Below are positions 16,066 through 26,051 of a DNA stretch of 45,071 bases, piece by piece. The translations under genes were made by a program, and so were the position numbers. The notes beneath the pieces were generated by a model. That model was not told where the DNA came from. It saw only the letters and a list, made by a program, of their open reading frames with translations, and searched no databases. How positions within the stretch are numbered: the first letter of the stretch is position 1; each line of letters begins with the position of its first letter. The DNA comes from Acidobacteriota bacterium (GTDB lineage Bacteria > Acidobacteriota > Vicinamibacteria > Vicinamibacterales > UBA2999), in NCBI GenBank assembly GCA_016789705.1, contig JAEUQR010000145.1, positions 1 to 45,071 of the forward strand, given 5' to 3'.

Positions 16066-17462
16066 GCGCGCCAACGCCGCCCACGACGTCCCCTGGCGCC
16101 GCGGCATCTGGCGCCGCGCCGGCCCCGGCGCTCGACCGCGCGATGGGCCTGCTGCAGGCCACGGCCACCAACGTCATCAGCATGGTGGGCGTGGGGCCGT
16201 TCCTCACGATCCCGTTCATGGTGGCGGCCATGAACGGACCGCACGTCATGTACGCGTGGATTGCCGGGGGCATCCTGGCGGTGATGGACGGGCTCGTCTA
16301 CGCGCAGCTCGGCGCGGCACTGCCGGGCAGCGGCGGCGGCTACCTCTATCTGCGCGAGGCCTTCCAGCCGTTCGGGCTCGGCCGTCTGATGGCCTTCCTC
16401 TTCATCTTCCAGACGGTGCTCGTGGCGCCGCTCTCGGTGGCCGGTGGCGCGGTGGGCTTCGCCGACTACGTGCAGTTCGTCTGGACCGACCTGCCGCCGC
16501 TCACCCACCATCTCATCGCCGCCGCGGTGTGTGTCGCGTCCACGGCGCTCCTGTGGCGGCGCATCGAGGACATCGGCCGGCTGAGCGTGGTGATGCTCGT
16601 GGTCGTCCTCCTCACCGTAGGCTGGGTGATCGTGGCCGGCCTCTTCAACTTCTCGCTGGCGCAGGCGTTCGACTATCCGGCGGCCGCCTTCACGTTCGAT
16701 GGCGCGCTCGTCTCGAGCCTGGGCGCCGCCTCCGTGCTCGCGATGTACAGCTACGGCGGCTACAACCAGGTCTGCAACATCGGCGACGAGATCCGCGAGC
16801 CGGCGACCACGGTGCCGCGATCGATCTTCCTGTCGATTGCCATCGTGGCCGTGCTCTACATGCTGATGACGGTGGTCATCCTCGGCATGATCCCGTGGGA
16901 GCAGGTGCGCGACTCGCGCACGGTGGCCTCGATCTTCATCGAGCGGACGTTCGCCGACCCGGCCATCGGCCGCACGGCCGGGCTCGTGATGACCGGCCTC
17001 ATCCTGTTCGTGGCGGCGTCGTCGCTCTACGCCACGATCCTCGGCTACTCGCGCATCCCGTACGCGGCGGCGAAGGACGGCGACTTCTTCCGCATCTTCG
17101 CCCGCGTGCATCCGACGAAGCACTTCCCGGACGTCTCGCTCGTCACGATCGCGCTCGTCTCGATCCCGTTCTGCTTCTTCACGCTGGGCCAGCTCGTGAG
17201 CTGGCTGATTCAGGTGCAGGTGCTGCTGCGTTTCATCTGGCAGTGCGCCGCCGTCGTGCTGCTGCGCCGCTATCGTCCCGACATCCCGCAGCCGTTCACG
17301 ATGATGCTCTACCCGTGGCCGGCGGTGCTCTCGGGCGCGCTGTGGCTCTTCATCTTCTTCACCGGCCCGTGGGAAGGCATCGTGTTCTCGGTGGCGTTCC
17401 TGCTGGCGGGCGTCGCGGCGTATCTGGTCTTTGCCCGCGGTCGCGTCGCCGCCGCGGACTAG
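16062..17462 (+). CDS. APC-superfamily amino acid/polyamine permease
   Basis: A 466-residue integral membrane transporter with about twelve hydrophobic segments. The first helix has ISMVGVGPFLTIPFM, the unwound GxGxF-type substrate loop of APC carriers, and LPGSGGGYLYLREAF is the conserved loop after helix 2. ATG 16062 lies inside the GH4 stop (ATGA). A Pro/Ala-rich N-terminus of about 25 residues precedes the first helix. APC carriers normally move amino acids or amines, so its coupling to a sugar kinase and a GH4 glycosidase is unusual; an amino-sugar or glycoside substrate is possible but not shown. Confidence 0.9.
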   Translation: MSAPTPPTTSPGAAASGAAPAPALDRAMGLLQATATNVISMVGVGPFLTIPFMVAAMNGPHVMYAWIAGGILAVMDGLVYAQLGAALPGSGGGYLYLREAFQPFGLGRLMAFLFIFQTVLVAPLSVAGGAVGFADYVQFVWTDLPPLTHHLIAAAVCVASTALLWRRIEDIGRLSVVMLVVVLLTVGWVIVAGLFNFSLAQAFDYPAAAFTFDGALVSSLGAASVLAMYSYGGYNQVCNIGDEIREPATTVPRSIFLSIAIVAVLYMLMTVVILGMIPWEQVRDSRTVASIFIERTFADPAIGRTAGLVMTGLILFVAASSLYATILGYSRIPYAAAKDGDFFRIFARVHPTKHFPDVSLVTIALVSIPFCFFTLGQLVSWLIQVQVLLRFIWQCAAVVLLRRYRPDIPQPFTMMLYPWPAVLSGALWLFIFFTGPWEGIVFSVAFLLAGVAAYLVFARGRVAAAD

Positions 17463-17569
17463 CCACCCGTGTCACCGGACGGCCAGCCGGCCCGGCGCTG
17501 AACTTCCGCGGCCCGGCCTCGTAGAAGACGATGGGACACACGTCGCCCGTCCGTCCCCTGGGGCATGCC

Positions 17570-20008
17570 ATGAGCACACTCATCGGTCACCTTCGGCACG
17601 GCGCCCGGATGCTGGTGCGCCAGCCCGGCCTCAGTGTCACCGCCGTCATCGCGCTGGCTCTTGGCATCGGCCTGACCACGACGATGTTCAGCATCGTCTA
17701 TGGCGCGGTGATCCGCGGGCTGCCCTACGACGACTCCGACCGGCTGGTCGCGCTCTTCCGCAACCGGCCGGCGCAGGGCGTCGAGTTCATGGGCGTGAGC
17801 ATTCACGACTTCGAAGACTGGCGCGCTCAACAGACGAGCTTCGAAGACATCGCCGCCTACTACGCCGAGACCGTGAACATCGGCGGCACCGAGGGCGAGC
17901 CGGTCCGCTATCTGGGCGCCTACGCCAGCGCCCGCATGTTCGAGATCCTGCGGGTGCAGCCGGTGCTCGGCCGCACGTTCCGGCCCGAGGAAGACCATCC
18001 CTCCACACCACCCGTGATGCTGCTCAGCTATCGCGCCTGGCAGGACCGCTTCCAGGGCGACCCCGGCATCGTCGGCAGAACCGTGCGGGCCAACGCCGAG
18101 CTGACGACGATCGTCGGCGTGATGCCGGAACAATTCGGCTTCCCGCAGCAGATGGACGCCTGGCTGCCGCTGCGCATCGACGCGCTGGCCTTCCGGCGCG
18201 GCGGTGGGCCGGCGGTGGAAGGGACGCAGCTGCAGGCGGTGGCCCGGCTCAACACCGGGGTGTCGGTGGAAGCCGCGCAGGCTGAGATGGCCGCGATTTC
18301 GGCCCGCCTCGCGGCCGCGTATCCGGCCTCGAACGAGGGCATCGGTGTGACGGTCACGCCGCTCATGGACACCTTCATCGGCCCACAGCCCCGCGCCATG
18401 CTCTACACGATGCTCGGCGCCGTGTTCGGGGTGCTGCTGATTGCCTGCGCCAACGTCGCCAACCTGCTGCTGGCGCGCGCCGCCGCCCGCAGCAAGGAAG
18501 TGGCGGTTCGCACCGCGCTCGGCGCCAGCCGACTGCGTACGGTGCTGCAGCTGCTTGCCGAAACGTTCGTGCTTGCCCTTGCCGGCGCGGCGGTGGGCCT
18601 GATCGTGGCGAAGGTCGGCATCGACTTCTTCAACGCCGGGCTGGCCACGCAGGACGCACCGGCGTGGCTTGCAGCCACGATGGACCCGGCGGTCGTCGTG
18701 TTCGTGGTCGGCCTGACGGGCCTGGTCACGCTGATGGCCGGCACCATTCCGGCCCTGCGCGCCAGCAAGACCGACGTGGCGGCGGTGATGAACGACGAAG
18801 CACGCGGCTCATCCAGCGGACGCATGGGCCGGCTCACCAGGGGGCTCGTCGTCACGCAGCTCGCGGTGTCGTGTGGCCTGCTGGTGGCGGCGGGGCTGAT
18901 GATCCGCACCGTGGTCAACATCTCGCGCTTCGACTACGGCTTCGAGACCGGTGACATCTTCACCGCGCGTCTTGGCCTATTCGAGAAGGACTATCCCACC
19001 GCCACCGCGCAGCGGCAGTTCTACGACGCGGTGCTGCAGGGGCTCGAGGGACGCCCGGGCATCCGCGCGGCGGCCTTCACCTCCGACCTGCCGGCGCGCG
19101 GCGGGCAGCTGCATCCCGTCACCGTCGACGGTGTAGCGTATCCCACCGGGCAGGACCATCCGCTGGCCCGGCGCATCGTCATCACGCCCGGCTACTTCGA
19201 TATCGTCGGTGTGAAGCCCCGTCGCGGCCGCACCTTCGAGCGCACCGACGGTCCCGAGGCGCAGCCGGTGGCGATCGTGAACGAGCGCTTCGTGGCGCTC
19301 TTCTTCAAGGATCGCGATCCGCTCGGGGCGCGGATCAAGCTGGGGGAGGACGACGTGCCGTGGCGGACGATCGTCGGCGTGGTGCCCGACCTGTACCTCG
19401 GCGGCGCCATCGGCGCCCTCAATCCGCGCCACGAAGGGGTCTACATCCCGCTCGCACAGAACGTCATCAACTTCATGAGCCTGGTCGTGCGCACCGACCA
19501 GGCGGCCATGAGCCACACCGCGACGATTCAGGCCGAAGTGCACCGGATCGACCCGGCGCTGCCCCTGTACTGGGTACGGTCGCTGGCCGATCAGTACGCG
19601 CTCGACACCTGGTTCTATCGCGCCTTCGGCACGCTGTTCGTCGCCTTCGGCGTGGCCGCGCTGGCCATGGCGACGATCGGGCTGTACGGGGTGATGTCGT
19701 TTTCGACCGGGAGCCGCACCCGCGAAATTGGCGTGCGCATGGCGCTCGGCGCCGAGCGCCGCAGCGTGCTGCTGATGATCCTGCGCCAGGGGGCGTGGCA
19801 GATCGCGGCCGGTCTGGCCATCGGCCTGGTGCTGGCCGCGCTGCTGTCGCGCGGGCTGGGCCTGCTGCTCTTCGGCGTGCGGCCGTGGGACCCGGCGGTC
19901 TTCGCCGCCGTGGTCGTGGCGCTGGCCGCCGCCGGCACGCTGGCGTCGTTCATCCCGGCGCGACGGGCCACGCGCATCGAGCCGGTCGAGGCCCTGCGCC
20001 TCGACTGA
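17570..20008 (+). CDS. ADOP-type ABC transporter permease (MacB/FtsX superfamily)
   Basis: A protein of about 812 residues of the acidobacterial duplicated orphan permease type: two FtsX-like halves fused, each with a periplasmic MacB-like core and no ATPase of its own next door. Helix 1 is near residues 20-45 (LSVTAVIALALGIGLTTTMF). The first FtsX block is at about 280-400 (ACANVANLLLARAAAR, EVAVRTALGASRLR), the second N-terminal helix is near 440, and the last block is at about 690-812 (REIGVRMALGAERRSVLLMIL, PARRATRIEPVEALRL). ATG 17570 (MSTLIGHLRHGARML) matches the usual family start; an in-frame ATG at 17531 would add 13 residues. Role: probably export or mechanotransmission at the inner membrane; the substrate is unknown. 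Confidence 0.9.
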   Translation: MSTLIGHLRHGARMLVRQPGLSVTAVIALALGIGLTTTMFSIVYGAVIRGLPYDDSDRLVALFRNRPAQGVEFMGVSIHDFEDWRAQQTSFEDIAAYYAETVNIGGTEGEPVRYLGAYASARMFEILRVQPVLGRTFRPEEDHPSTPPVMLLSYRAWQDRFQGDPGIVGRTVRANAELTTIVGVMPEQFGFPQQMDAWLPLRIDALAFRRGGGPAVEGTQLQAVARLNTGVSVEAAQAEMAAISARLAAAYPASNEGIGVTVTPLMDTFIGPQPRAMLYTMLGAVFGVLLIACANVANLLLARAAARSKEVAVRTALGASRLRTVLQLLAETFVLALAGAAVGLIVAKVGIDFFNAGLATQDAPAWLAATMDPAVVVFVVGLTGLVTLMAGTIPALRASKTDVAAVMNDEARGSSSGRMGRLTRGLVVTQLAVSCGLLVAAGLMIRTVVNISRFDYGFETGDIFTARLGLFEKDYPTATAQRQFYDAVLQGLEGRPGIRAAAFTSDLPARGGQLHPVTVDGVAYPTGQDHPLARRIVITPGYFDIVGVKPRRGRTFERTDGPEAQPVAIVNERFVALFFKDRDPLGARIKLGEDDVPWRTIVGVVPDLYLGGAIGALNPRHEGVYIPLAQNVINFMSLVVRTDQAAMSHTATIQAEVHRIDPALPLYWVRSLADQYALDTWFYRAFGTLFVAFGVAALAMATIGLYGVMSFSTGSRTREIGVRMALGAERRSVLLMILRQGAWQIAAGLAIGLVLAALLSRGLGLLLFGVRPWDPAVFAAVVVALAAAGTLASFIPARRATRIEPVEALRLD

Positions 20009-20026
20009 CGGCACGCCCCGCGCGAG

Positions 20027-20110
20027 TTGTAACGGGGTCTGTCACGGTCACCAGATGTCTTCGGTGACAGACCCGATTACAAATGGTGGCCGTGACAGAC
20101 CCCGTTACAA
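20027..20110. repeat. Convergent repeat cluster, TTGTAACGGGGTCTGTCAC family
   Basis: One forward copy (20027-20052) lies 18 bp after the ADOP stop. Two reverse copies follow (about 20062-20084 with CGATTACAA, and 20089-20110). The last ends four bases from the PIG-L stop codon on the other strand. AGATGTCTTC joins forward and reverse parts, as at 13141-13247 and 28007-28017. Confidence 0.87.
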
Positions 20111-20114
20111 GTCG

Positions 20115-22772
20115 CTAGCGGGGGCGCTTGCCGAGGGCGAGCAGGTTCGCGGTGATGCGGAACGCGCCGGGCACGCCGTACGGCAGCTGGCGGTGCAGCG
20201 CGTAGGCGAAGTAGGTCCAGGTGCCCTTGCCCACCGGCGCGGTGAGCCAGCCGCCCTGCTGCGGCGCCTGGCCCGTGTCGAACGTCGATACGATCGGGGT
20301 GTACATCGATTCCCACCGGCTGAAGAACTTCGAGCCGCGCTGCTCGACCCAGCCCTCGAAGTCAGCCGGCGTAATCCGGTTAGGCCACGTCAGCACTTGA
20401 TCGGCGGTGGCCAGCAGAGTCACCGGCGAGTCTTCCTCCGACACCTCTTCCGAGTTGCGCGGATTGTCGGCAGGATACGGCGCGAACTGGTTCGGCACGA
20501 ACTCAGCCGTGTTGTAGAGCACGATCATGTTGCCGCCGGCCTTCACGTAGTCGAGCAGGCGGGTGTTGTAGGTCTTCAGGTCCTCGCGCACGGCGTAGGC
20601 GCGCGTGCCGGTCATGATGGCGTCGAACTGCGAGAGATCGCTCGACGCCAGTTCGCGCTCGCCGAGCAGCGTCACCGCCGCGCCGAGCTGCGTCAGCCCC
20701 TGCGGCACCTGATCGCCGACGCCCATCACGTAGCCCACCTTCAGGTTGGACAGCACCGTGACGTCGATGCCGCGCACCTCCACGGTGGACGGCCGATAGA
20801 GATACCGCACTTCGAGATCGCGCTGGTCGATCACCTCGTAGCCTTCACGGTACGACCGGCCGGCGGCCGTCGCCACGGCCTCCACGCGGTAGGGCTTCGC
20901 ATCGATCGCACTCGCCGCCACGGTGAAGCGGTAACTGGCGCGTTCGCCGGCGCGCGCGAAGGTGAAGGCCTGCTGGGGCGGCGTCACCGTCCAGCCCTGC
21001 GGCACGCTGAGCGTGACCGCGCCGGTGGTCGCCTCCTCCGCGTTATGGACGACGTCCACCGTCAGCTCGACGCGCTTGCTCGTGCTGGCGAGCGGAATCA
21101 CCGCGGCGCCGGGTGACACGGCGACGCCCAGACGCGGCACGCTGCGCACCTCGCGCAGCACGTCGCCGTAGGGCAGCTTGGCCTCGCGGCGCTTCACCAC
21201 CTCGCGCACCGTCACCGGGGAGCCCTCGACCACGTAGCGGGCCACCGCCATCACCGGCGGCGCCGAAGCGGCGCGGCCGAACTGCGCCTGATCGTCGAGC
21301 GTGTAGCGGCTCTCCTGCAGGCCGCTCCGGCGGAAGTACGGCTTCGTGCTGATGGGCGCCGTCGGCGCCACGGCCACCGTGAATCGACGCGCCAGCGTGT
21401 CGTGCGGCGCCACCGTGTCGGCGATGCCGGTCGCGCCAGATGCCGTCGCCGTCCAGCCGGTGGACGTCTCGAGGGTGACTTCGGCCGGCGCCACCGCGCG
21501 GCGGCCGCGGTTGGCGAGGCGCGCGCGCACTTCGAAGGTCTGACCGGGCACGGGCGCCGCCATCGACGGCGGCGCGGCGAAGGCCGCACCGGGGCCCGTC
21601 GGCTCCGCCAGACCCGCCGGTTGCGCGGTGGCGGTGAGCTCGAGGCCGAGGCACGCCGTGATCGCCTCTTCCGTCTGGCGTTCCTTGATGCGCAGGATGA
21701 AGAGCGCCTCGTCTTCGCCGGCGCTCTTGGCAATCGCCTCGCGGATGAACTGCAGCGCCGCGGCCAGCGACGGCGCCGCGGCCGACGGGTCAATCATCGA
21801 GAAGTCTGCCGTGGCGCGGCCGAAGGCGCCGTCCACGCGCGCGAGCTGGTCGGTGACGCCCGCGGGAGACCGCCGGCCCAGCGTGGCGAAGAGGCCCGAG
21901 TAGCTGGTGTTCAGCCCGTCGAAGATCGACGATTCCTTCTCGGGCGACGACGCCAGCCGCGTGCCCACACGCGTGTAGTAGCCGAAGTTGGGCCCGACGC
22001 CGGGGTTGAAGCGGCCGCTGTTCTGCGAGCGCTGGAAGCTCAGGCCGAACCGGGCGACGTTGTCGAACGAGTCACCCAGGTACGGGCTGTACTCGCCGCT
22101 GTCGATGCGCACCGTCCACGGCTCGTTCTCCCGCACGCCGCCCATGTAGACCTTGAACGGCTGCCACGGCCGCAGCCCCTCCTTGATCTGTTCGGGATAG
22201 ACGTTCGGATCGCCGGCCGCCTTGAAGGCCAGCTGCGTGATGAGTCCGGCCGTCTGGTGGTTGCCGTGGCCGTCGCGCTGGTTGCCCTGGAAGCGCGAGA
22301 GCAGCACCCACGGCCGGCTCATGCGGATGATGCGCACGACGTCGCGCATCACCTGGTCCTTACCCCACTTCTCGAACGCTTCTTCGAGCCGCTTCGAAAA
22401 GCCGTAGTCGACCACGGTCGTGAAGTACTGCTCGTCCACGCCGTAGTAGCGATCCGAAATCCGCAGTTCTTCGGTGCGAATGAGGCCGAGTCCGTCGAAG
22501 AGCTGCGAGCCGATGGCGTTGTCGCCCGACTCGCCGCGGTTGAGCGTCATGAGCGCGAGGCGCGCGCCGTCCTTGCGCGCCAGGCGCGTGATGACGCCGC
22601 CGTGTTCGTCATCCGGATGCGCGGTGGTGTGCATCACACTCGCCGTCGTGCGCGCCTTGAGGATCTTCTGCCACGCCCCGGCCGCGCCCGTGTCCTGCAC
22701 GGGCATCGTCTGGCCGCCGGGCAGGGCAACAACAAGGACCAGCAGACCCGCGACCGCAGCAAACACTCGCAT
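20115..22772 (-). CDS. Secreted PIG-L family deacetylase with NEW3-like and glutamine-amidotransferase-like domains
   Basis: PIG-L/LmbE enzymes are zinc-dependent N-deacetylases of GlcNAc-type substrates. From ATG 22772, with GGGAG upstream, the protein is 885 residues with a signal peptide (MRVFAAVAGLLVLVVALPGG). The zinc motif AHPDDE is at residues 51-56 and the partner His segment DGHGNHQTAG follows near 168. The middle (about 470-680) is beta-rich and includes a NEW3-like domain (VPQGWTVTPPQQAF). The C-terminal part (about 700-830) resembles ThuA/glutamine-amidotransferase folds (GVGDQVPQGLTQLGA, DAIMTGTRAY, YVKAGGNMIVLYNT). It is 26 bp downstream of the TonB receptor gene, suggesting one operon for uptake and processing of an acetylated glycan. 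The frame runs upstream into that gene but those codons are not used. Confidence 0.9.
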   Translation of the reverse strand: MRVFAAVAGLLVLVVALPGGQTMPVQDTGAAGAWQKILKARTTASVMHTTAHPDDEHGGVITRLARKDGARLALMTLNRGESGDNAIGSQLFDGLGLIRTEELRISDRYYGVDEQYFTTVVDYGFSKRLEEAFEKWGKDQVMRDVVRIIRMSRPWVLLSRFQGNQRDGHGNHQTAGLITQLAFKAAGDPNVYPEQIKEGLRPWQPFKVYMGGVRENEPWTVRIDSGEYSPYLGDSFDNVARFGLSFQRSQNSGRFNPGVGPNFGYYTRVGTRLASSPEKESSIFDGLNTSYSGLFATLGRRSPAGVTDQLARVDGAFGRATADFSMIDPSAAAPSLAAALQFIREAIAKSAGEDEALFILRIKERQTEEAITACLGLELTATAQPAGLAEPTGPGAAFAAPPSMAAPVPGQTFEVRARLANRGRRAVAPAEVTLETSTGWTATASGATGIADTVAPHDTLARRFTVAVAPTAPISTKPYFRRSGLQESRYTLDDQAQFGRAASAPPVMAVARYVVEGSPVTVREVVKRREAKLPYGDVLREVRSVPRLGVAVSPGAAVIPLASTSKRVELTVDVVHNAEEATTGAVTLSVPQGWTVTPPQQAFTFARAGERASYRFTVAASAIDAKPYRVEAVATAAGRSYREGYEVIDQRDLEVRYLYRPSTVEVRGIDVTVLSNLKVGYVMGVGDQVPQGLTQLGAAVTLLGERELASSDLSQFDAIMTGTRAYAVREDLKTYNTRLLDYVKAGGNMIVLYNTAEFVPNQFAPYPADNPRNSEEVSEEDSPVTLLATADQVLTWPNRITPADFEGWVEQRGSKFFSRWESMYTPIVSTFDTGQAPQQGGWLTAPVGKGTWTYFAYALHRQLPYGVPGAFRITANLLALGKRPR

Positions 22773-22798
22773 CGGATGACTCCCGCCTTCAGCGTGAC

Positions 22799-25700
22799 CT
22801 AGAAGTAGAACTTGACCGCCAGCTGCATCTCGCGCGGATCGCCCAGCGTGCTCGTGATGCGGCCGAAGGTGCCGGCGTTGCCGACGTTGGCCGCCGGGAA
22901 CCCGTAGTTGACCCAGTTGAAGAGGTTGAAGACTTCCGCGCGCAGCTCGAGACGCTTGTCGCCGCCGAGGCCGATGTTGCGGAAGAGGCTCATGTTCATC
23001 GACTTCGAGCCCGGACCGCGCAGCGTGTTGTTGCCGCAGTTGCCGTAGGTGCGGCCCACGGTGGGCGCGAAGGCCGAGGTCTCGAACCACTTGTCGAGCG
23101 TCGCTTCGAAGCCGTCGGGATTCGGGTTGCCCACGCAGTTGGCGCGCGTGATGCGGCCGGCGCCGGTGCCGGCCGTGTCCACGGCGGTGACCGTGAAGGG
23201 CCGGCCGTCGCTCAGCGTGAGGATGCCGTTCACCGACCAGCCACCGAGGATGGCCGCCGCCGCGCCGTCGGTGACGAACTTCCGGCCGGCGCCGAAGGGC
23301 AGCTCGTAGATCGCGCTCGCCACGAAGCGGTGCGGGATGTCGAACGCCAGCGGGCCGTAGTCCGCCTCCATGTTGTAGGCATCCTGCGGGAAGTTGCCGG
23401 TGGCGCCGCCGCCCGCGCTCAGGTGGTCGAGGAAGTCGCCCATCGCCTTGCTCCAGGTGTAGGCGAGCGTGAAGCCGAGGCCGTCCGACATCCGCTTCTG
23501 CATGCGCACCTGCAGCGAGTCGTAGTCGGCGCGGCCGTTGGTCACGATCTGCTCGAGGAAGGCGTTGCCGTAGCCGTACTGCGCGTAGGGGAACACCACG
23601 GTGCCGTTGGCCTGGATGATGCCCTGATTCAGGTTGCGCAGCCGGCGGCCGTTGCGCGTGCGGTTGCCCACGTACTCGACGGCGCCGACGATGGTGTCGG
23701 TGAACTGGTACTCGGGCCCCACGCTGAACTGGTAGACGATCGGCGTGTTCTGGCTCGGGTCCTGGATGCGCCACTGCACCACGGCCGGGTTCACCGTCTG
23801 CGCGTTGAGCGGCGTGAAGCCCTGCGCGAACGTGAAAGCCGGCGCGTCGTTGCCGGTGTTGGCGTTGATCGACGCATCGACCAGCTGCGGCAGGTTCAGC
23901 CCGAGCTGGCTCTCACTGCCGTAGCGGTCGAACTGCTGATAGAAGATGCCGGCGCCGCCGCGCAGCGCGAGGCGCTCGACCGGCGTCCAGACGACGCCGA
24001 CGCGTGGTGCGAAGTCGTTCGTGTCCTGGTTGATGAGGGCGCGGTCGAATACCGAGCCGTCCTTCGCGGTGAACACCTGGCCGGTCGCCGGATCGATGTT
24101 CGTCAGCTTGTTGCTGCGATCGAAGAGCGGCGTGAAGCGCTCGTAGCGAATGCCGGCGTTCACCGTGAGGTTGTCGCGCAGGCGCCAGCTGTCCTGGGCG
24201 TAGACCTGCCAGCCGTCGGCGTACATGTCGGGCTGGTGGAAGAGCGTGAGGCGCTGCGAGCTCGAGAGGCCGAGCAGGAAATCGCCGAGGCCGATGCCGG
24301 TGTAGCGGCCATCGGCGAAGTTCAGTTCGCCGTTGAGCGACCGCAGGTCGATGTAGTTGACGAGGTCGCGGCGGCGCTCGAGGCCGAACTTCATCGAGTG
24401 GCGGCCCACCGTCCAGGTCAGGTTCTCGGAGAACTGGAAGACCTGCGAGGTCTGGAACTGCGGGCGGAAGAACGGCCCGCCGAGGCGCGTGAACCGGGAG
24501 ATGGGCATGTGCGGCAGCCCGCCGTAGAAGCGCGGGTCGTTCGGCACGCCCTTGATGCCGTACTGGGCGTTCGAGTCGATGCCGAACGAGGGATGCACGG
24601 CGTCCGACCGCACGCGGTTGTAACCGGCGCGGAACTCGCTGAACACGCTGGCGCCGAAGATCCTCGACCAGCCGCCCACGGCGTTCTGGCCGCGGATGAG
24701 ATACCGGCTCGCGAAGTCGCCCGAGGCGACCGGGTCGTCGAGCACCGGCGGCTCGACGCGGTCGGTCTGCTGGAAGCTGTAGCGCACGAACACGTTGTCG
24801 CGCGCCGACAGGTTGTGATCGAGGCGGATGTCGAACTGGTTGATGTCGTTGTTGAGGACGCCGTTCGAGATGTAGTTGTTGTTGAAGAAGCCGGCGCCCG
24901 GCACGTTCGGCAGCGGATAGAGCTGGATGAGGCGCGCCGCCACCGGGTCGATGCACGAGGCGTTGATGCGGCGATTGACCGCATCGACGCAGCCGGCCGG
25001 AATGAACGGGTTGGCGGCGTTCATCGCCCCGGTCAGCTGGCTGAAGTCGCCGGTGCGCATGGCCGCCGTGGGCACGGTGGCCGTCTGCGACAACGCGCGT
25101 TCCGACCGCGTGGCCTGGTAGTCGCCGAAGAAGAACGTCTTGTTGCGCAGCACCGGCCCGCCGAGGGTCAAGCCGGCGATGTGCTGGTTGAAGGCGCCCT
25201 TGGGCCGCTGCGCGCGGTTGTTGTCCCAGGTGTTGGCGTTGAACGCCTCATCGCGGAAGAACTCGAAGCCGGAGCCGCGGAAGCGGTTGGTGCCGCTCTT
25301 GATCGAGGCGTTGATGACGGCGCCGGCCGCCTTGCCGAATTCCGCCGAGTAGGTGCGCGTCTGCACCTTGAACTCGGCCAGCGCGTCGATGGGCGGCTGC
25401 ACCACCTGCGGGCTGCGCTCCTGCAGGTTGGTCGAGAACGAGTTGTTGTCGGCGCCGTCGAGCGTGTAATTGTTCCAGGTGGCGTAGTTGCCGTTGGCGT
25501 TGAAGAAGCTGTCTTCACCGCGGCTCGAGATGCCGGCCGGCGCGGCGACGACGCCGGGCGTGAGATACGCCAGTTCGGCGTAGCGGCGGCCGAGGAGCGG
25601 CAGGTCCTGGATCTGCCGTTCGTCGACGACGTTGCCGATGTCGGCCGACTGCGTCTGCAGGAGCGGCGTGCGGCCGGTCACCGTGACCTGCTCGCTCACG

Positions 25701-26035
25701 GCGCCCACGCCGAGCTCGAAGTCGAGCTGCACACGCGCCTGCACGTTCAGCTCGACGTTGAGGTAGGCGGCCTTCTTGAAGCCCTGGAGCTCGGCGGTCA
25801 CCGTGTAGCGGCCGATGCGCTGGCCGGGGAACACGTACTCGCCGCTCTCGTTCGTGACCGTGGAGGTGGTCACCCCCGTGGCGTCCAGCGTGATCGTGAC
25901 CGTGACGCCCGGCAGGACGGCGCCGCTCGGGTCGGTCACCCGGCCCACGATGGTGCCGGTGTCGAGCTGCGCCAGCGCCGACGCCGGCGCGAACAGAGCA
26001 AGGGCCACACAAAGGACTGAAACCAGGCGGGTCAT
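22799..26035 (-). CDS. TonB-dependent receptor with carboxypeptidase-regulatory-like domain (Oar-like)
   Basis: An outer-membrane beta-barrel transporter of 1078 residues from ATG 26035 (GAGGAG upstream). The signal peptide ends ASALAQ near residue 22. A CarboxypepD_reg-like domain follows (about 25-105: GTIVGRVTDPSGAVLPGVTVT, GEYVFPGQRIGRYTVTAELQGF), then the plug (about 115-240) and a barrel ending in the aromatic LAVKFYF expected for Bam insertion. Such Oar-like receptors are greatly expanded in Acidobacteriota; the substrate is probably a large carbohydrate or peptide. The downstream PIG-L gene suggests an acetylated sugar polymer, which is inference. Confidence 0.93.
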   Translation of the reverse strand: MTRLVSVLCVALALFAPASALAQLDTGTIVGRVTDPSGAVLPGVTVTITLDATGVTTSTVTNESGEYVFPGQRIGRYTVTAELQGFKKAAYLNVELNVQARVQLDFELGVGAVSEQVTVTGRTPLLQTQSADIGNVVDERQIQDLPLLGRRYAELAYLTPGVVAAPAGISSRGEDSFFNANGNYATWNNYTLDGADNNSFSTNLQERSPQVVQPPIDALAEFKVQTRTYSAEFGKAAGAVINASIKSGTNRFRGSGFEFFRDEAFNANTWDNNRAQRPKGAFNQHIAGLTLGGPVLRNKTFFFGDYQATRSERALSQTATVPTAAMRTGDFSQLTGAMNAANPFIPAGCVDAVNRRINASCIDPVAARLIQLYPLPNVPGAGFFNNNYISNGVLNNDINQFDIRLDHNLSARDNVFVRYSFQQTDRVEPPVLDDPVASGDFASRYLIRGQNAVGGWSRIFGASVFSEFRAGYNRVRSDAVHPSFGIDSNAQYGIKGVPNDPRFYGGLPHMPISRFTRLGGPFFRPQFQTSQVFQFSENLTWTVGRHSMKFGLERRRDLVNYIDLRSLNGELNFADGRYTGIGLGDFLLGLSSSQRLTLFHQPDMYADGWQVYAQDSWRLRDNLTVNAGIRYERFTPLFDRSNKLTNIDPATGQVFTAKDGSVFDRALINQDTNDFAPRVGVVWTPVERLALRGGAGIFYQQFDRYGSESQLGLNLPQLVDASINANTGNDAPAFTFAQGFTPLNAQTVNPAVVQWRIQDPSQNTPIVYQFSVGPEYQFTDTIVGAVEYVGNRTRNGRRLRNLNQGIIQANGTVVFPYAQYGYGNAFLEQIVTNGRADYDSLQVRMQKRMSDGLGFTLAYTWSKAMGDFLDHLSAGGGATGNFPQDAYNMEADYGPLAFDIPHRFVASAIYELPFGAGRKFVTDGAAAAILGGWSVNGILTLSDGRPFTVTAVDTAGTGAGRITRANCVGNPNPDGFEATLDKWFETSAFAPTVGRTYGNCGNNTLRGPGSKSMNMSLFRNIGLGGDKRLELRAEVFNLFNWVNYGFPAANVGNAGTFGRITSTLGDPREMQLAVKFYF

Positions 26036-26051
26036 GGAGACTCCTCGATAT

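Noticed and set aside
22773..23774. Longer PIG-L protein starting inside the TonB receptor gene
   Set aside because: The upstream codons overlap the receptor gene; a good signal peptide and ribosome site start at 22772.
23330..26020. 896-codon plus-strand frame opposite the TonB receptor
   Set aside because: Antisense shadow; low-complexity Val/Ala/Arg/Glu composition and no start signal.
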